Positions 21,948-35,766 are shown, numbered from the stretch's first letter. The stretch is DNA of 64,000 nt from Neoscytalidium dimidiatum (GCA_037367355.1 CM074695.1:4278001-4342000); one strand, 5' to 3'. The notes: generated from the letters alone by a model not told the origin. Numbers and translations: made by a program.

Positions 21948-24900
21948 TTACATTTGGCCGCTGAGAATAGCCTCCGTAGCGCCTGCAAATGTATCGTTAG
22001 TTACCACTGTTCACGTGGTCAGAATAACATGTTGCAACTTACTGCTGATGAAATGCCTCTTCGGGTCCAAGTTAACGCCGAACCTGCGCTCTAGCTCCGC
22101 CTTGATGCTCTTCTTGGTAACCGTCATCAGATCCGCGGTGCTCAAGATGTTCCTGATCTCAGCAAGCAGCGCATCCTCGTTCGGCAGAGAACCGTGCATA
22201 TCAGCCATTTCCATGCCATCAGTGTAGCCGCCACCGTAGTTGGAGTGCGCAAGCGAAAGGCGCGAGCCGTTGGTATAGCGCGGCGGCTCCAGGTGAGACA
22301 TCGGGCGGGAAGGAGGGAAGCCGTACTCGGAGCCAGCACCGTTGCCGGCCCAGTAGGACTTGGTGCCGTACGACATGCCGGAGATCTCGGAGCGATCGTC
22401 CCGCTGAGTCTGGGCCTCCCAAAGCTCGGCTTGGTACTCCTCCCACTTCTTCCTTGGAATGCTGTTGGGGTCAAACTTGCCTTCGTCTGAAACGACGATC
22501 TTCTGACCCTTCTCACCGGTGACGATACGTGTGTTACCCCAGGAGAAATCATCCATGTGCCAGAAGGCATAAAGTGGCAGTCCAAGAGAGAAGATTGGCG
22601 TAGCGAGGATGTAGATGATCATCCATCCAATCATCTCCCACTTGCGGCGTAGGATGAAGATAATAGCCTGAAGACCGTAGATAGCAGCGAGGAGAATGAA
22701 CGTCATGATAGGAACGGTGCCCGGGTTCATTGCCAGAAGAACGATCATGTAAACAAGGTATCCCACGATGACGGGCTGCACAATAGTCGAAAGCAAATCC
22801 AGGAACACCACGAATCTCATACTGAAGCAGCAGAAACCGCAGAGCTGTTGGAGTGGGATAAGTTCCATGAGGTTGTGAACCGTAGAGTTGATCCAGCGAC
22901 GACGTTGAGACAAGAAGACCGTGAAGCTGTCTGGAGCAATAGTCCAAGCATGAGCACGCATGATGTACTTTGTCTTGTACTTGGAGTGGTACTTCAGCAA
23001 CAGGGTAGTCAAGTATCTATCTTCTCCGAGGTGAAGCAGGTTCTTCATATGAAGTGTGTCGACACGGTTGACGGCGTAGTTCTCGACTACTTCCTTGCTG
23101 ACGAAGAGGGGCTTTCCGGTTTCCGCAGCGCGAATACGGTACATGGAGAAACAACCAGGCAAACAGGTGACTGATCCGAAGAGAGATTCGAAAGCCTTCG
23201 TAAGGTTGTGCGAAATGTAGTATTCGTAAACCTGCATCATGGTGACGAACGACGATTTTGCGTTACTCAGAGCCGTTTCACCACAGACAGCAATGAGGCG
23301 GGTGTCGTGGAGGAAGGAGGCGACGAATCGAGTAGCGGCATCCGGTGCGACGACAGTATCGGCATCGATCTGTAGCAGGAACTCGTAGAAGGTGGGGTTG
23401 ACTCCAATGATGTTCCTTATCTGGTGATGCATTTCCAGTTCCATCGGTGTCATCGGCAGGTTATAGTGGACGCGGTTGAGGAAGCGCATGAGAACCATCT
23501 GGGAATCACGCTTACCGCGGTTACCAGGCTTCTGGACTTCAGAGGGCTTGCCGACCTTGACCACCACGATGAAGGGAACAATGTGACCCTGTACCTCGTA
23601 CAGACCCGAATAGACCTTGCCCATGTTGTGTTGCTTCATACCCTCTCCCAAACTTTCGAAACTCAAAGGCTCAGGATCGACGGCTTCCGAGACACCTAAG
23701 ATGTCGAGCACAATCCTAGGCGTCGGCCTGTCGTTGCCCTGTCCAATGATCATACCGTCACAGACAATGAAGAGGAGCTTGCGCTTGTCGTCATACTTCA
23801 TACGAGCCGCCGAGTCAATGGCACGACGAAGTGACTCTTCATCTTCCGTGTACACCGGGACAGTGCAGATAACGAATTTATCGAGGTTTTCCGGTACGTT
23901 CTTCTTCCCAAACTGAAGGGCAGCCAAGAACTTGAAGCCGATGACGCTGACTAGCAAAATGGAGATCGCAAGTAGAAGCCACTTTGCAAATTGACACTTG
24001 ACCGAGTTACGAGTGTCAACATCTCCGACATAGAAGAGGTAATCCAGACAGCCTTGCATGTTGTTCCGCATGGTGGTATTGTAGGTGAGTGCGTTCCAGT
24101 ATTTGGTAACATCCTGGCCGGACCTAGTCTGGAAGAGCTGAACCGTTTGCTCATCCATGAAGTCTGAATTAACGCTCCTGGAGCCGTTGTAGTACCAAGG
24201 GAATTGCGGATTGCGGCCACCTTTAAGATAAGCCGTAAAGTCGTAAACCTTGTCATTCAGGATAGCGATTGAATTTTGCTTCTTGGCGAGAGTCTTGATA
24301 TATTGGGAGCTGTAACCGACCCGACCTTTCATGTAATTGGCCTTCAAGAAGGTCTGCTGTTCCCACCACCAATCAGGCCGGCTGTCATTCGTCGACCACC
24401 GAAAGTCGTGATACTTGGCGTTGTCATCCGTAGTGCTCACGGTGTTGTCGGAACTCGAATAGTTATTCCTCTTGTAGTCGAGTTGGACAGCCGGGTGGAT
24501 GGAACCATCTTTGCCATTGCAGAGGGCAGAAACTTGAACCGGGAAGATATTCGTGGCGTCTTTACCAGCATACTTCTTCAACTGAGTAGTGGAGACAACG
24601 CTGGGGTAGTGAACAGGCATGAACGCGCCGAGATCGTAGACAATACCTCGAATAGCCACATACGATCCTTTGCCGTTCTTGCCATTGTAGGAAGTGAGTT
24701 CAGCTTCCGTATAGACGTGCTGGGTTGGGCAAATGAGCATGGGGAAACCGATCATGAAGAAGATGACCAAGGCGCAAGACAGCCAGATGAGCATGTTGAT
24801 GGCCAACTTTTCTCTCCAAGCTATCCGGACGTCGGGACGCTGCATCCTGCCAATCTTGCGGATTGCCCAGTCAGGCGTCCACCATGTCAGGCACTTGACA

Positions 24901-27663
24901 AAGAACATCCACCTCTTACGGCTTCCGGACTCTTTGTGTGTCTCAACTTCTTCCATCTTCACCTCGTTACCCTTTTCGGCCATTTGCTCGCGGGTCTCAA
25001 GGTTACGGAACATGTCGCCGCCGTTGATTGCAGATGCTCCAGCTTCAGAGCGAGCATCCAGCTCACGACTGCCGAAATAGCTTGCCTTGTCATCATGGTA
25101 CATCTGACCGGGGGATGGAGTGTGGGATCCAATCAAATGCACACGAGAGTCACCATAGCCTCTGGTCGCATCGCCGGGGGTAAGCAAACCATCCCCACTC
25201 GCGCCGTCGGTGTCTCCACCCATGTAGCGGCTACCGCCGGCAGGTACAACATCAGGGATGTTCGCTATCTCTAGCCAGCAACGTTCGCTGATGAATACAC
25301 CAGTGGCACCAACCCGTGCTTCGTTTGATGGCCAGCCTTTCTCGTCCAAAATCATCTCTGCCCTCTCCCGTTCGCTGGCAACAATGACGGTGTCAGCTTC
25401 AGCCAACCCGAGGAACTCATTGAAGGGAAGGAAGATGCTGAAGTCAGCATTACGAAGGCGCTGGCTGATTTCAGCGATGCCCAGAGTTTGGATCTGAGAC
25501 CGCACGCATTTGCTGTCGAACTGGTTGGCGATGCGCCTGTCGTTGGGCTTGAGACAGAAAACAAAGTAAGGGTTTGTGTCCGAAATAGCGATGGACTTTG
25601 TGATATTCTCCAGAGAAACCAGGAATTGGCCAGCAGCGCCTGCTTGCTTTCCAGCAGCTGCCTTGCGCTTGTTCGACCGAGAGACCTCACTGCGAGCATC
25701 ATCGTCGGAGTCTTCTGCAGGCTTGCGAACCGAGCCAAACCGTGCCGGACGGTCGCCCTTCCTCTTTGCCATGCTCGGCATACGGGTGGGCTTGGAGCTG
25801 ACAGATGCCTGGACAACGGCAGTCTTTTCCTTCGGGTGGACTACAGTGTTGAGAGCATCCTGGTGGAAGAGCTCGCGGACAAAATCGCTCCGAGTGTTGT
25901 TGATGAGGTTCAGAAGATCGCCGGAAATGATGTCGCCATTCTCTTCCAGCAATCCCTCAACAGGATAGTCGACTTCACCAGCAAAGTGCTTGACTGTGAA
26001 AGCCGCAGCGGCGTTGTGCGTAGCAAAATTGCTACCGGGAACTATGGTCGTAGCGCTACCCGCAATGATGGCGGGGTTCTTGTTGTTGAAACGCTTCCTC
26101 AGAGCTTCCAAAAATTGCGCATCAGTCTTCCCACGCCTCATCTGATCATCCAGGATGCTGAGAAGACCAACACCAGGCTTCAGCAGACCCTTGACCGCGT
26201 CCGAGTTGTCAAAGTAGCTGGTCTGGGGGATGCTGACTTCTTCGGCGGAAAGGAACTCCTCCTGCTTCTCAAAGAAATTTTGCAGGGCATAATTGTAGAA
26301 GCATTCGGCGGCGGCGTTGTTGAGTAGTTGATCGAGAACGGACCCAGTGGCGGAGACTTGTTGGAAACCAGGAAAATCGACGATGGAGATGGTGTTCGCG
26401 ACGGATTCATCCATGGCACAAATCCTCTGGTTGATAGTCTCCATGACGTATGCAACTAGCAATGAGTACAGTGTGCGCGCGAGCTCATCGGCGTTCTGCC
26501 GCGCACCCTTGGGATCCAACATGACGGTCACACGTTCACGGTGGAGTGTCTTGGACTTGTATCCCAAGCTTACCTCCAGATCCTCCGAGGGCACTCCCAG
26601 GAAAGCGGCAACGATTTGGAGGGCACCTTTGTTCTTGACGACAGTGACATCCTCTCCACCCTCGTGGGAGTAGCCGCCACTGTCATCGCCGGTTGGGGTG
26701 GTGGACTTGCCGGTGACGAAGTCGAGCTCTCCGATATGCAGAATAGCTGCGAGAATCTGGCAGATCTCCGCAATATCGCTGCGGGGAAACTCGAGCTTCC
26801 TCAGAGCATTCTTGAATTGTTGGAAGCCATCGGTATCGTTCACACCGACCTTCATTTGGGTCGGGTGGCCAAGATACCTCCATCGCTTAGTACCGCCTGA
26901 AGAAATTCTGCTACCAGCTTCACCCATGCCAATATTGAGGCCCAGGTGCTCCTTCTCAGCCGGACTGGTACCCGCAAGAAGGTAGTAGAGGACATGGAAG
27001 CTCCTCTCACCGGTGGGCACGGACGCAATTCGACTCCTCTCCAACCTGTGATCCAAGATCTTGCCACCGATCAGCATCGGATGCGTGGAAGAAGTGGTGT
27101 CATATTGCAGTTCCAGAAAGAGGCCAGCCTTCGATGCGATGGGAGTGGTGAGCGATTTCGTGCTGGTGAGAGTATCGAAGACGAAAGAAGCATATGACAG
27201 CTTGCCAGAAAGAGGTGTGGAGGAGAAAGAAAGCAAAGCAGAGAGAAGGTGGCACCGAAGAGTCGTCTTTCCGGCACCGGATTCACCGCTGGAAGACTAA
27301 TGTTAGACAGCGGACCAAATTGATCAACGGGATTATGAGCGCAATGTATGCGGATAAAACTCACAGGAAGACAACGGCCTGGTTTTCGCTGCGATGACCT
27401 AGCCTGGCCCAGGCGCGCTTGGCCAGGTCTATGGTGGCAGCCATAGCGCTGCCCTCCTTTCCACCGTCCGGGCCATGGGAGGACGAGGCGTAGGTGTTGA
27501 GCGAGATGATGGCATGCGACGACAGCTGGGCGGTCGGATGGTGTGCATGGAAGCGGCTCGCCAGGTGGGCGGTCAAATGGGTGTCGGACTGCAGGTGTGC
27601 TGGTAACGAGGGTAGGGACGCCTGGGCGAACTGGGCATTACTGCCCATCGAGTTGAGCGCCAT
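21948..27663 (-). CDS. csmA: Class V chitin synthase with myosin motor-like domain (CsmA type)
   Basis: Polymerises UDP-GlcNAc into chitin at hyphal tips and septa; a plasma-membrane and secretory-vesicle protein. Exons 27663-27365, 27288-22043 and 21982-21948, with introns of 76 and 60 nt; 1859 aa, the usual class V length. Order: myosin head-like domain (1 to about 780) with an intact P-loop GESGAGKT at 101-108; a membrane segment (about 925-950); a cytochrome b5-like module (about 955-1010); a second span (about 1200-1225); the glycosyltransferase-2 chitin synthase domain with DADTVV, GEDRYLT and the product-binding QRRRW at about 1561; a cluster of C-terminal spans (about 1590-1690); and a C-terminal DEK_C-like domain (about 1800-1855). 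The last 12 residues come from the 35-nt final exon. Head-to-head with the class VII gene, an arrangement known from Aspergillus and Fusarium. Confidence 0.97.
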
Positions 27664-28353
27664 GGTTGCGGCCTCGTCCCTGGGAGCGGGAGGGCGGAAC
27701 TAGGTGCTGGGCGGGGTTTTGGGGTTGAGCGCAGGCGCAGAGCAGATTGGCGGCAGCACGTGTGGGAAAATGTCGAGGTGAGGCGGTGGTGGGGAGAGTC
27801 CGGCGCGCGATGTGCGAGGAATGCACCCGGCTTGGAGCGGCGGCGGCGGGCTTGGGCGGGAAAGCGAGCGTGGAACGAGAGGAATGGAGAACACAATCAC
27901 AACCAAACGAAGGGGATAAGAGCCGTCGGCGAGGCACGGCGGCGTGGGCGGGCGGCGATGGTGTTGAGAAGATGGGTCGGGCGTCCAAGGGTAGAGAGGC
28001 GAAACATGCACTGGACGGCTGCCAATGCAGCTAAGGTGGATCGTATCCAGCGCCCCCCTATCGCTGCTTAAGTCTATTCTTAGCGCGATGACCGACCGGC
28101 CACACGAGAATCACGAATTGCCACAACCTGGCCAGCGGCCATGACGGTGAGCGGTTTTATTTCATGCGCCCGCTGAAATGCCGTAAATTAATAACAGCGC
28201 TGGCCCGGCCATTCCTGCGTAAAGAGCAGCGGGCCAGCAGCCAAACGCAGAAATCCGGGGAAGACGATCATCTTTTCGCTGGCAGCCGCTACCAGCCGCG
28301 ACGAGCGGCTGGCCCAACCTCGCGCTCAGAAGGCAGCGCGGGCGGCGCGGCCG

Positions 28354-28374
28354 GGCAGGAGGCAGGAGGCAGGA
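28354..28374. repeat. Heptamer array GGCAGGA x3
   Basis: Three exact contiguous 7-bp units inside the divergent chitin synthase spacer. Confidence 0.9.
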
Positions 28375-28480
28375 AGCAGAGCAGCTGGCAAAATGCCTCA
28401 TCCAGAAGCCTGCCCGGACTGCACACCCCCTCTCTCTGCACGGATGCGTCCAGGTGCCTGTGTTTCTACGCGCATCCACC

Positions 28481-28521
28481 GCCGCCCGCCGCCCGTCGCC
28501 TGTCGCCTGTCGCCCGTCGCC
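28481..28521. repeat. Heptamer array, six units of GYCGCCY
   Basis: Units read GCCGCCC x2, GTCGCCT x2, GTCGCCC, then a partial GTCGCC. On the complementary strand this is the same GGCGACA/G heptamer as the array at 61569-61610. Confidence 0.9.
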
Positions 28522-29300
28522 GAGGCGAGCAGCCCGCCCGCCAGGCCGCTCCGCGCTCACCCTAGCAACACCGCACACTAGAGGAGCCGGGGGGCGGGAG
28601 AGGCTGCAGATCAGGATGCACCGCGACGCGTCACAACACGGGGAAGTCGCTCACTGCCGTAGCGTAGTATGACGGCTAGATGCTCACGGCGGCACGGGGG
28701 GCACTCGCGAGCGTAATTCTCGATTATTACGGCGTGAAATGCAGACGGGTGGTGAATGTTTTGAATTGAGTGACGCGATGAGCTCGTGTTGACCTGCGCT
28801 AGGCCGGCCTTCGTACTAAGTTTAGACTCGGGATGGATGCAACTCGCCCAGTGTCACCAGGGGGCGTGAGATCCACTTGCCCACACCTGGCCGGCCTCTT
28901 TGCTTTCGTCCGCCCGACGAGCCCGTGTCGATTGAACACCACCATTCGCCTCCGCTGCGGCTCTCAACTGCCTCTGCAGCCCTCCCTAACCCCTCAATCC
29001 TCCACGATCGCTCTGAGCATTCCTTCGTTTTGTGTGTTTTCGCCTTCTCCTTCGCCTGCGCTCCGCTCCTGCCACTCCCGGGCCTGCTGCAGCGCGCTCC
29101 GCCGACGATCGAACCAGCCTAATCCACCGTCGCTACAACTTGATGCCCCGAGCTGCCAGTCCCCAAAACTTGCGACTCTAAGTATCTCCACTCTACATCC
29201 TACCAACTACCGGGCCCGCCGACATCGTCAGCCCACGTAGCCTGCGTACGGTACCCAGCCTCCACCCCCCTCCCAGAGGCAACCTGCCCTCGCCCTCGCC

Positions 29301-32300
29301 ATGTCGGCCTACAACCGCATGTCGACATTTTCTTCCATGTCGAACTCGACGCCGCGCCCGGGTCACCAGAATCCCTCGCAGCAGGTCTCGACAAGCACCC
29401 TGCTCAATGCCCTGCATACCGCCTATGCTCAGCGCGAGCCCTACTGCCTCGAGGCCAGCACGAGCTTGGTGGTAAATACTTGGGTAACCGCCGGAGAGGT
29501 CGGCCCGGATGGCCGCTTTGGAGGAACCGTCGATGTGGAACTTGGCCGTAAGGCTTGGGAACACGCTCGTAGGAGAGCAGAGGATGGCTGCATCGTGTTG
29601 GGGTAAGTCTCTCTCTCTCTTTCTCCCGTTTCCTCTTCATCCCGCGCTGACCTGAACTGCTCAAGATCTTTGCACGAATCCACCCCATCACTGCTGGCCC
29701 CCTTCGTTTCCGCTCTACCTCTCTCTGTTCCCACGACTTTCTATACCTCTCTGAATGTCATCCGCGCCTTCACCCACTGCGTGACGCCCCAGAATGCCTC
29801 TCTGCCTCGCCACTCGGCTCTCGCTGCCACCTTCACCCTGAATCTCGAGGGTTCAATCACGGGAGCTACGCTCGCTCTTTCAACTTCGGGCATCGACACC
29901 AAGAGGGGTCTCGTCGATGTTCCGTCTCAAGCCGGCTACCGCGCTTTCGACGTCTTTTACTACCTCAACTTGGCCACCGCCTCCCAGCAGGAAAAGGATA
30001 CGCTGGAGCTGAAGCCGAATTCCGACTATGAGCTTCTCAAGAAGTCGGGCACTTACTACCCTCCGTCCTATCTGCCCACTGCCGATGATACTGCGGCAGG
30101 GGAAGACTGGCGTGAGAACCTAAAGCAGATCGGCATCAAGGGCAAGAACCAGCGCGACCTTCTTTGCGCGCTTGCTGGCGTCCTTAAGCTTGGAGACACC
30201 CTCGGTTTCCTCGTCGATGAGGAAGTCCTTGACAAAGTTTGCCTAGAATTTGCCGACCTTCTCGATATTGACCCTGATGTTTTGAAGAAGAAGCTGGACA
30301 CCGTAGAACGGCAGGTGCTTATCAGCGGCCTATACGAGGCCATCGTGGATTGGGTCATCTCGAAAGCCAACGAGGCAATCCGTGCAGAGCTCCGCGGTGT
30401 CAAGCACGCTGGGTCTTCAAACAACAGTGACGATGATCGCTCCGGAGCCCCTACTCCCGACTCAGGAGAGGACGAAGGTGATTCCGTCAGCGTCACTGTT
30501 GTGGAGATCCCATCGAGCGAGCTTGGAAAGGCTGTGGCTTTGCGCACCGTCTTCGATGATTCAGAAGGAATCAACGCTGAAATGAAAGAGGATGGCGTCC
30601 CGATGGAACCGGCTGGCTCTTCGGTCCTTCGCGAGATGAAGTCGGCTATGCAAGAGTGTGCAGCCGAATTGGGCATCGCAGATAGCGCCGCTACTCGCGA
30701 GCTTGAACAAGAGCGCGATACCAGAGAGGCTGTTCTCGAGAAGGTCGCTCTTGAAGCCGAAGAAGACAGCTTCCTCAAGAAGCTGCTCCTTCCCATTTCC
30801 GGGCAAGGTGTGGTCCTGGGCAAGACCGGCAGGTTTGATCTCCTTACTGTTGTCAACAGCAGCAGAGTGTGGTTCCATCTCTCCCTCCATCCAACCGACG
30901 ACGGTCCTTCTACTTTGCAGAGCAACACCTCAACCCCTAACTGGTCAGCTGCAGCTGTTTCTCGCCAACTTCGTGCGTGGCGTCTGCCGGAATGGGCTAA
31001 TCGTCGGAATCGCAATCTCGACTTCACTGCCGACTTCGACTATGAGGAGTTCGTCCAGAGATATGCACCTCTCGGATGTTCGGACGGCCGTGAAGGCGTC
31101 GAGAACTGGGTCATGGAGCGCGGATGGACCAACGGCGAAATAATTCTTGGCAACGAACGTGTCTGGATCCGCGAGGGCGCCTGGTGGGAAGCCGAGAGCA
31201 TGCGCGACATGAAGGGCCCTGAAGTTGGCATGATGGGTGGAATGGGCGGCATGATGGGCTCTGGCGCTTTGGACAGTGGCTACTCTGTCCATCAACCCAG
31301 CCTTGGAAGCGGCTTCTTCGGGCCTCCACAGTACGGCGGAGATGAGATCACTCTTCAGGGCAGCAGGGATAACTTATTGCAAGTTCAGCCCTCCCTCCAC
31401 CAAGGTCCACACAGCAATGCAGATGCCCGGTCTATTGCTCAAACGCAAATGTCCGCGCATGCCAACCTTAGCCGTGGCGATTATGGTCTCGGAACCAAGG
31501 GTGACGACAAGCACGGTGTCACATACTACGGCGATGAGGAGATTGGCGACAACAAAGTCGTCACCGAACAGCCCATCTCCACCTCCCGACGCGTGTGGGT
31601 TGGATTCTGTTGGGCTCTCACTTGGTGGATCCCATCATTCCTACTCGCACACGTGGGCCGCATGAAGCGCCCGGACGTTAGGCAGGCATGGAGAGAAAAG
31701 TTCGTTCTCGTGCTTCTCATTCTCCTCATGAATGCTCTCGTCGTCTTCTACATTATCGAGTTTGGCAGGCTTCTTTGCCCCAACTTTGACAAGGCTTGGA
31801 ATGAGAAGGAAGTCGGTTACCACCAAGGAAAAAGCGACTTCTGGGTTAGCCACCACGGTAAAGTCTACGACATCTCGAAGTTCTGGAGAATCCAACACAG
31901 CGATCGTACTGGTTATGATGTCACCACTTCAAACATGGAGCCGCTGATGGGCAAGAACCTGGATGCTTATATTGTCCCACCGGTCGCCCTCGCTTGCCCT
32001 AACCTCAAGATCAACGACACCATTGGAACTCTCCAGTTCAACGATACTACAGCAACCAGCGATAGTCCGCAGGCTGTCCACACCTCCGGCGAGCGCAACC
32101 AGCCCGATGTTAACACAGCTCTGCACCAAAATGACTGGTACACCAAGAGATTCCTGCCAAAGATGAAGGAATACTACAAAGGTTCGCTTGTGTGGAGCAA
32201 GGGCAAGATCAAGAGTCAAGGCACAAACATTCAGCGCGAATGGGCAATTATCGACGACAAGGTGTACGACTTGACAAATTACTTCTACACCCAGGACTTC

Positions 32301-34780
32301 TACAATGGAGACACCACCTACGAGTACCTCGACAGCAAGGTTGAGAACCTGTTCAAGAACAACCCAGGAGGTGATATTACCGACGAGTGGAACCAACTGG
32401 ACGAAAGCATACGCCTGCCTAACATGCAGTGCATTGAGAATATGTTCTACGTCGGTGAGACGGACTTCCGCGAGACCCCTCGTTGCCAAGTCAACAATTA
32501 CATCCTTCTGGCTTTCACGATCATACTCTGCGCGGTCATCCTGATCAAGTTCTTGTCCGCGCTTCAGCTTGGATCAAAGCGACGACCGGCAGCTCAGGAC
32601 AAGTTCGTCATTTGCCAAGTTCCGGCCTACACTGAGGGTGAAGACCAACTCCGAAAGGGCCTCGATTCATTAACTGCTCTTGCGTACGATAACAAACGGA
32701 AGCTCATCTGCGTTATTTGCGACGGTATGATCGTTGGTGGTGGTAATGACAGACCTACTCCCAAGATCGTCCTTGATATCCTTGGAGTCGACCCCAAGGT
32801 CGACCCGCCTGCTCTTCCCTTCAAGTCGGTTGGTCGCGGCGCCGAGCAACTTAACTATGGAAAGGTATACTCTGGTCTTTACGAGTATGAAGGTAACGTC
32901 GTGCCGTACCTCGTCGTCGTCAAGGTTGGCAAAGAGTCCGAACAGAAGAAGTCGAAGCCAGGAAACCGCGGAAAGCGTGACTCTCAGATTCTCCTGATGC
33001 AGTTCCTCAACCGCGTCCACCATCGTGCCCCTATGTCTCCACTGGAGCTAGAGATGTTCCACCAGATCAACAACATCATTGGTGTAGATCCTGAGCTTTA
33101 CGAGTACGTTCTCATGGTTGATGCCGATACCATGGTTAGAGAAGATTCTCTCAATCGTCTTGTCGCCAGCTGCGCCAATGATTCCAGGATTATCGGTATT
33201 TGCGGCGAGACCAGCTTGGAGAACGAGGAACGCAGTTGGTGGACTATGATCCAGGTCTACGAATACTATATTTCCCACCACTTGGCCAAGGCTTTCGAAA
33301 GTTTGTTTGGCAGTGTCACCTGTTTGCCCGGATGGTAAGTCATTTCGATGGTTGTTAAAATAATGGGCGCGATCTAACAGTGACTAGTTTCTGCATGTAC
33401 CGTTTGCGAACTGCCGATAAGGGCAAGCCGCTGATTATCTCTGACAAGGTTATCGACGACTATGCGGACTGTGACGTTGACACACTACACAAGAAGAACC
33501 TTCTGTCTCTCGGTGAGGATCGTTACCTGACGACCATCATGACGAAGCACTTTCCGAGCATGTCTTTCAAGTTCGTTCCGGACGCGTACGCTCAAACTGC
33601 TGCTCCAGAAACCTTCAGCGTCTTGCTCTCTCAGAGACGGCGTTGGATCAACTCAACCATTCACAACCTGGCTGAGTTGGTTTGGCTCAAGGACCTTTGC
33701 GGATTCTGCTGCTTCTCTATGCGCTTCGTCGTCTTTGTCGACCTCTTCGGAACCATCATCCTGCCCGCTACCTGCGCTTACTTGGTCTACCTAATCTACA
33801 AGGTTGCCGCCAAGGATGGCCAGTTCCCGTTGATTTCAATTATTATGCTTGCGGCTGTGTATGGTCTGCAGGCGATCATCTTCATCATCAAGAGGCAGTG
33901 GCAGCACATCGGTTGGATGATCATTTACATCATGGCCTACCCCATCTACTCGCTTGTTCTCCCCGTCTACTCCTTCTGGAAGCAAGATGACTTCTCTTGG
34001 GGTAACACCCGTGTTGTCATCGGTGAAAAGGGAATGAAGCAGATCGTCGCTATCGAAGAAGATGAAGGCTTCGATCCGCGCAGTATCCCTCTCCAGAGGT
34101 GGGATGACTACGCAGCAGCAAACAACCTCCCAGGCCGTCGCGGTCTCGGTCCGGAGAAGGGCATGATGCCGTACGAGGATGATGCGTACGAAATGAACGA
34201 CATGCAATCCGTCTACTCTTCTGTCAAGCCTGCTTCGACGGTTCTCACTGGTTTCAACGGCCAGCGTGGTACGATGCACATGCCTCCGCAGTCTCCTGGC
34301 CCTTACGCAGCAATGCAAAACCGCCAGAGCGCCTACTCAAACTTCTCTCGCTACCAGGACAACCCTGACCAAGGTCATGGGCAACATAACCGTCTCATGT
34401 CGATGGGTAACATGTCCGACAGTTACAATACTTCTCCCTACGGCGCAAATCAGCATCAAGCACGTCAGTCTATGCACTCCCTCTCAGCCAACGACCACCT
34501 GCTCAACACGCCCCACTCTGGATACAATGCACCACGTCAGCGGAGCCCGCTCTCTCAGAGCAGGCCTGTCAGCAACATGGATTTCCGCAACGCATCCAGT
34601 GGTCCATCAGATGAGCAGATCATCCATGCCATCAGGGAATGTCTTGCGGACGTTGACCTGGACAACGTCACGAAGAAGCAGCTGAAGGCGCTCACGGAGC
34701 AACGGCTGCAGACACAACTCAGCGGTGAAAGAAGAGTATTCTTGGACCAGATGATCGATAATGAGCTGGCGAACATGTAG
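29301..34780 (+). CDS. csmB: Class VII chitin synthase with degenerate myosin-like domain (CsmB type)
   Basis: Partner chitin synthase to the class V enzyme; paralogues of this class are needed for wall integrity and polarised growth. Exons 29301-29602, 29666-33334 and 33388-34780 (introns 63 and 53 nt), 1787 aa. The N-terminal myosin-like region (to about 640) lacks the P-loop: the position matching GESGAGKT reads SLHESTPS, so no ATPase activity is expected, as is standard for class VII. It is followed by a membrane segment (about 785-810), a cytochrome b5-like module (about 820-880), a second b5-like HGKVYD/DDKVYDL region (to about 1000), a span (about 1050-1072), the GT2 chitin synthase domain with [13 protein letters not shown] and QRRRW (about 1406), C-terminal spans, a Gln/Tyr/Met-rich tail and a DEK_C-like end. 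The second intron splits the Cys of LPGCFCMYR. Confidence 0.97.
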
Positions 34781-35752
34781 ACGTTTATCTCCCTGGTTTC
34801 CCTCCCTCACTTCCCACTTCCGTCGATAATCAAAGCGTCTACAAAGGAAACGGTCTAAAAGTCATGATGTTGAAAGGATTGGTCCCTATCATTTTGCATC
34901 TTTTTTCAAGTATTTTGCTCAAGTGCAGAGAGTATGCACGCATGCACGTACGCGGCAATGGCGGAAGATCAAACTAATCGTATTTTCTCTACGCCCCTTC
35001 CGTGTTGATGATGTGGGGATACGGTGTTGTGTGTATTTGGAGCTTCTGGAGGGGAATGAGGGCGGAGTCCACTCTTTTTTTTTCTCTGCGTATACAATAT
35101 TTTCCGGCATTTGCTTTTATTTATTTCTCCGTATGGCGTTGCATCACTTTGGGATCTTGCTGTTTGGAGGGATGGGGGTAGTGTTCATACTGAGCGGAAA
35201 TCGAGACTTTACTACTGCCTACAGGTTCTCTCCTTCATATAGCTACGTATGTAGGGCGTGATATGGAATCGTGAAGTAATTAATGCTAGATGCGAATAAC
35301 ACACTCATAGTTCTATCCTCTCTCTGCGGTTCATTGCTCATTGTGGAACACGAAGCTTGCCCTGTTGGTGGTATCCTACATCGTCTCTTCTTCACGTGCA
35401 CAAGAATGCTAGAAGGGGGAAGGGCGTCATCCCGCCGCCGCCGCCCCCCAAAAAAAACTCCACCGCCATCGTTCGATCGAAGGGATGTGTTCCGGTTCTT
35501 CCACCCACCCCACCCCCATCCCCACCACGCAACACTGGAACGTTCGAGGAATGCGGCCTACGCTTCGCCGATCATCATCCGTCGGTACCGCGGGATCCCG
35601 CATTCCTTTCGTTCATTTCTTCGGGCCTTGGCGAAGGCATCCGTGAAGACACGCCACGAGCCTCCTCCCTTGCTCTCTACTCTCCCTCTCTCTTCTGCTT
35701 TGTGTCAGGGCACGAGCGGCGGCACTACCCGAATGTCGTGATCTTGCAATAC

Positions 35753-35766
35753 CACACACACACACA
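35753..35766. repeat. CA dinucleotide repeat
   Basis: Seven CA units in intergenic DNA. Confidence 0.85.

Larger units (their letters stand above)
27664..29300. promoter_or_regulatory. Shared 1.64-kb divergent spacer of the chitin synthase pair
   Basis: Lies between the two outward start codons. No coding sequence supported. It is GC-rich and contains two heptamer arrays (28354-28374 and 28481-28521). 28900-29300 is C/T-rich, as expected for the class VII leader. Co-regulation of the two enzymes from this spacer is known for homologous pairs; specific sites cannot be named here. Confidence 0.6.
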
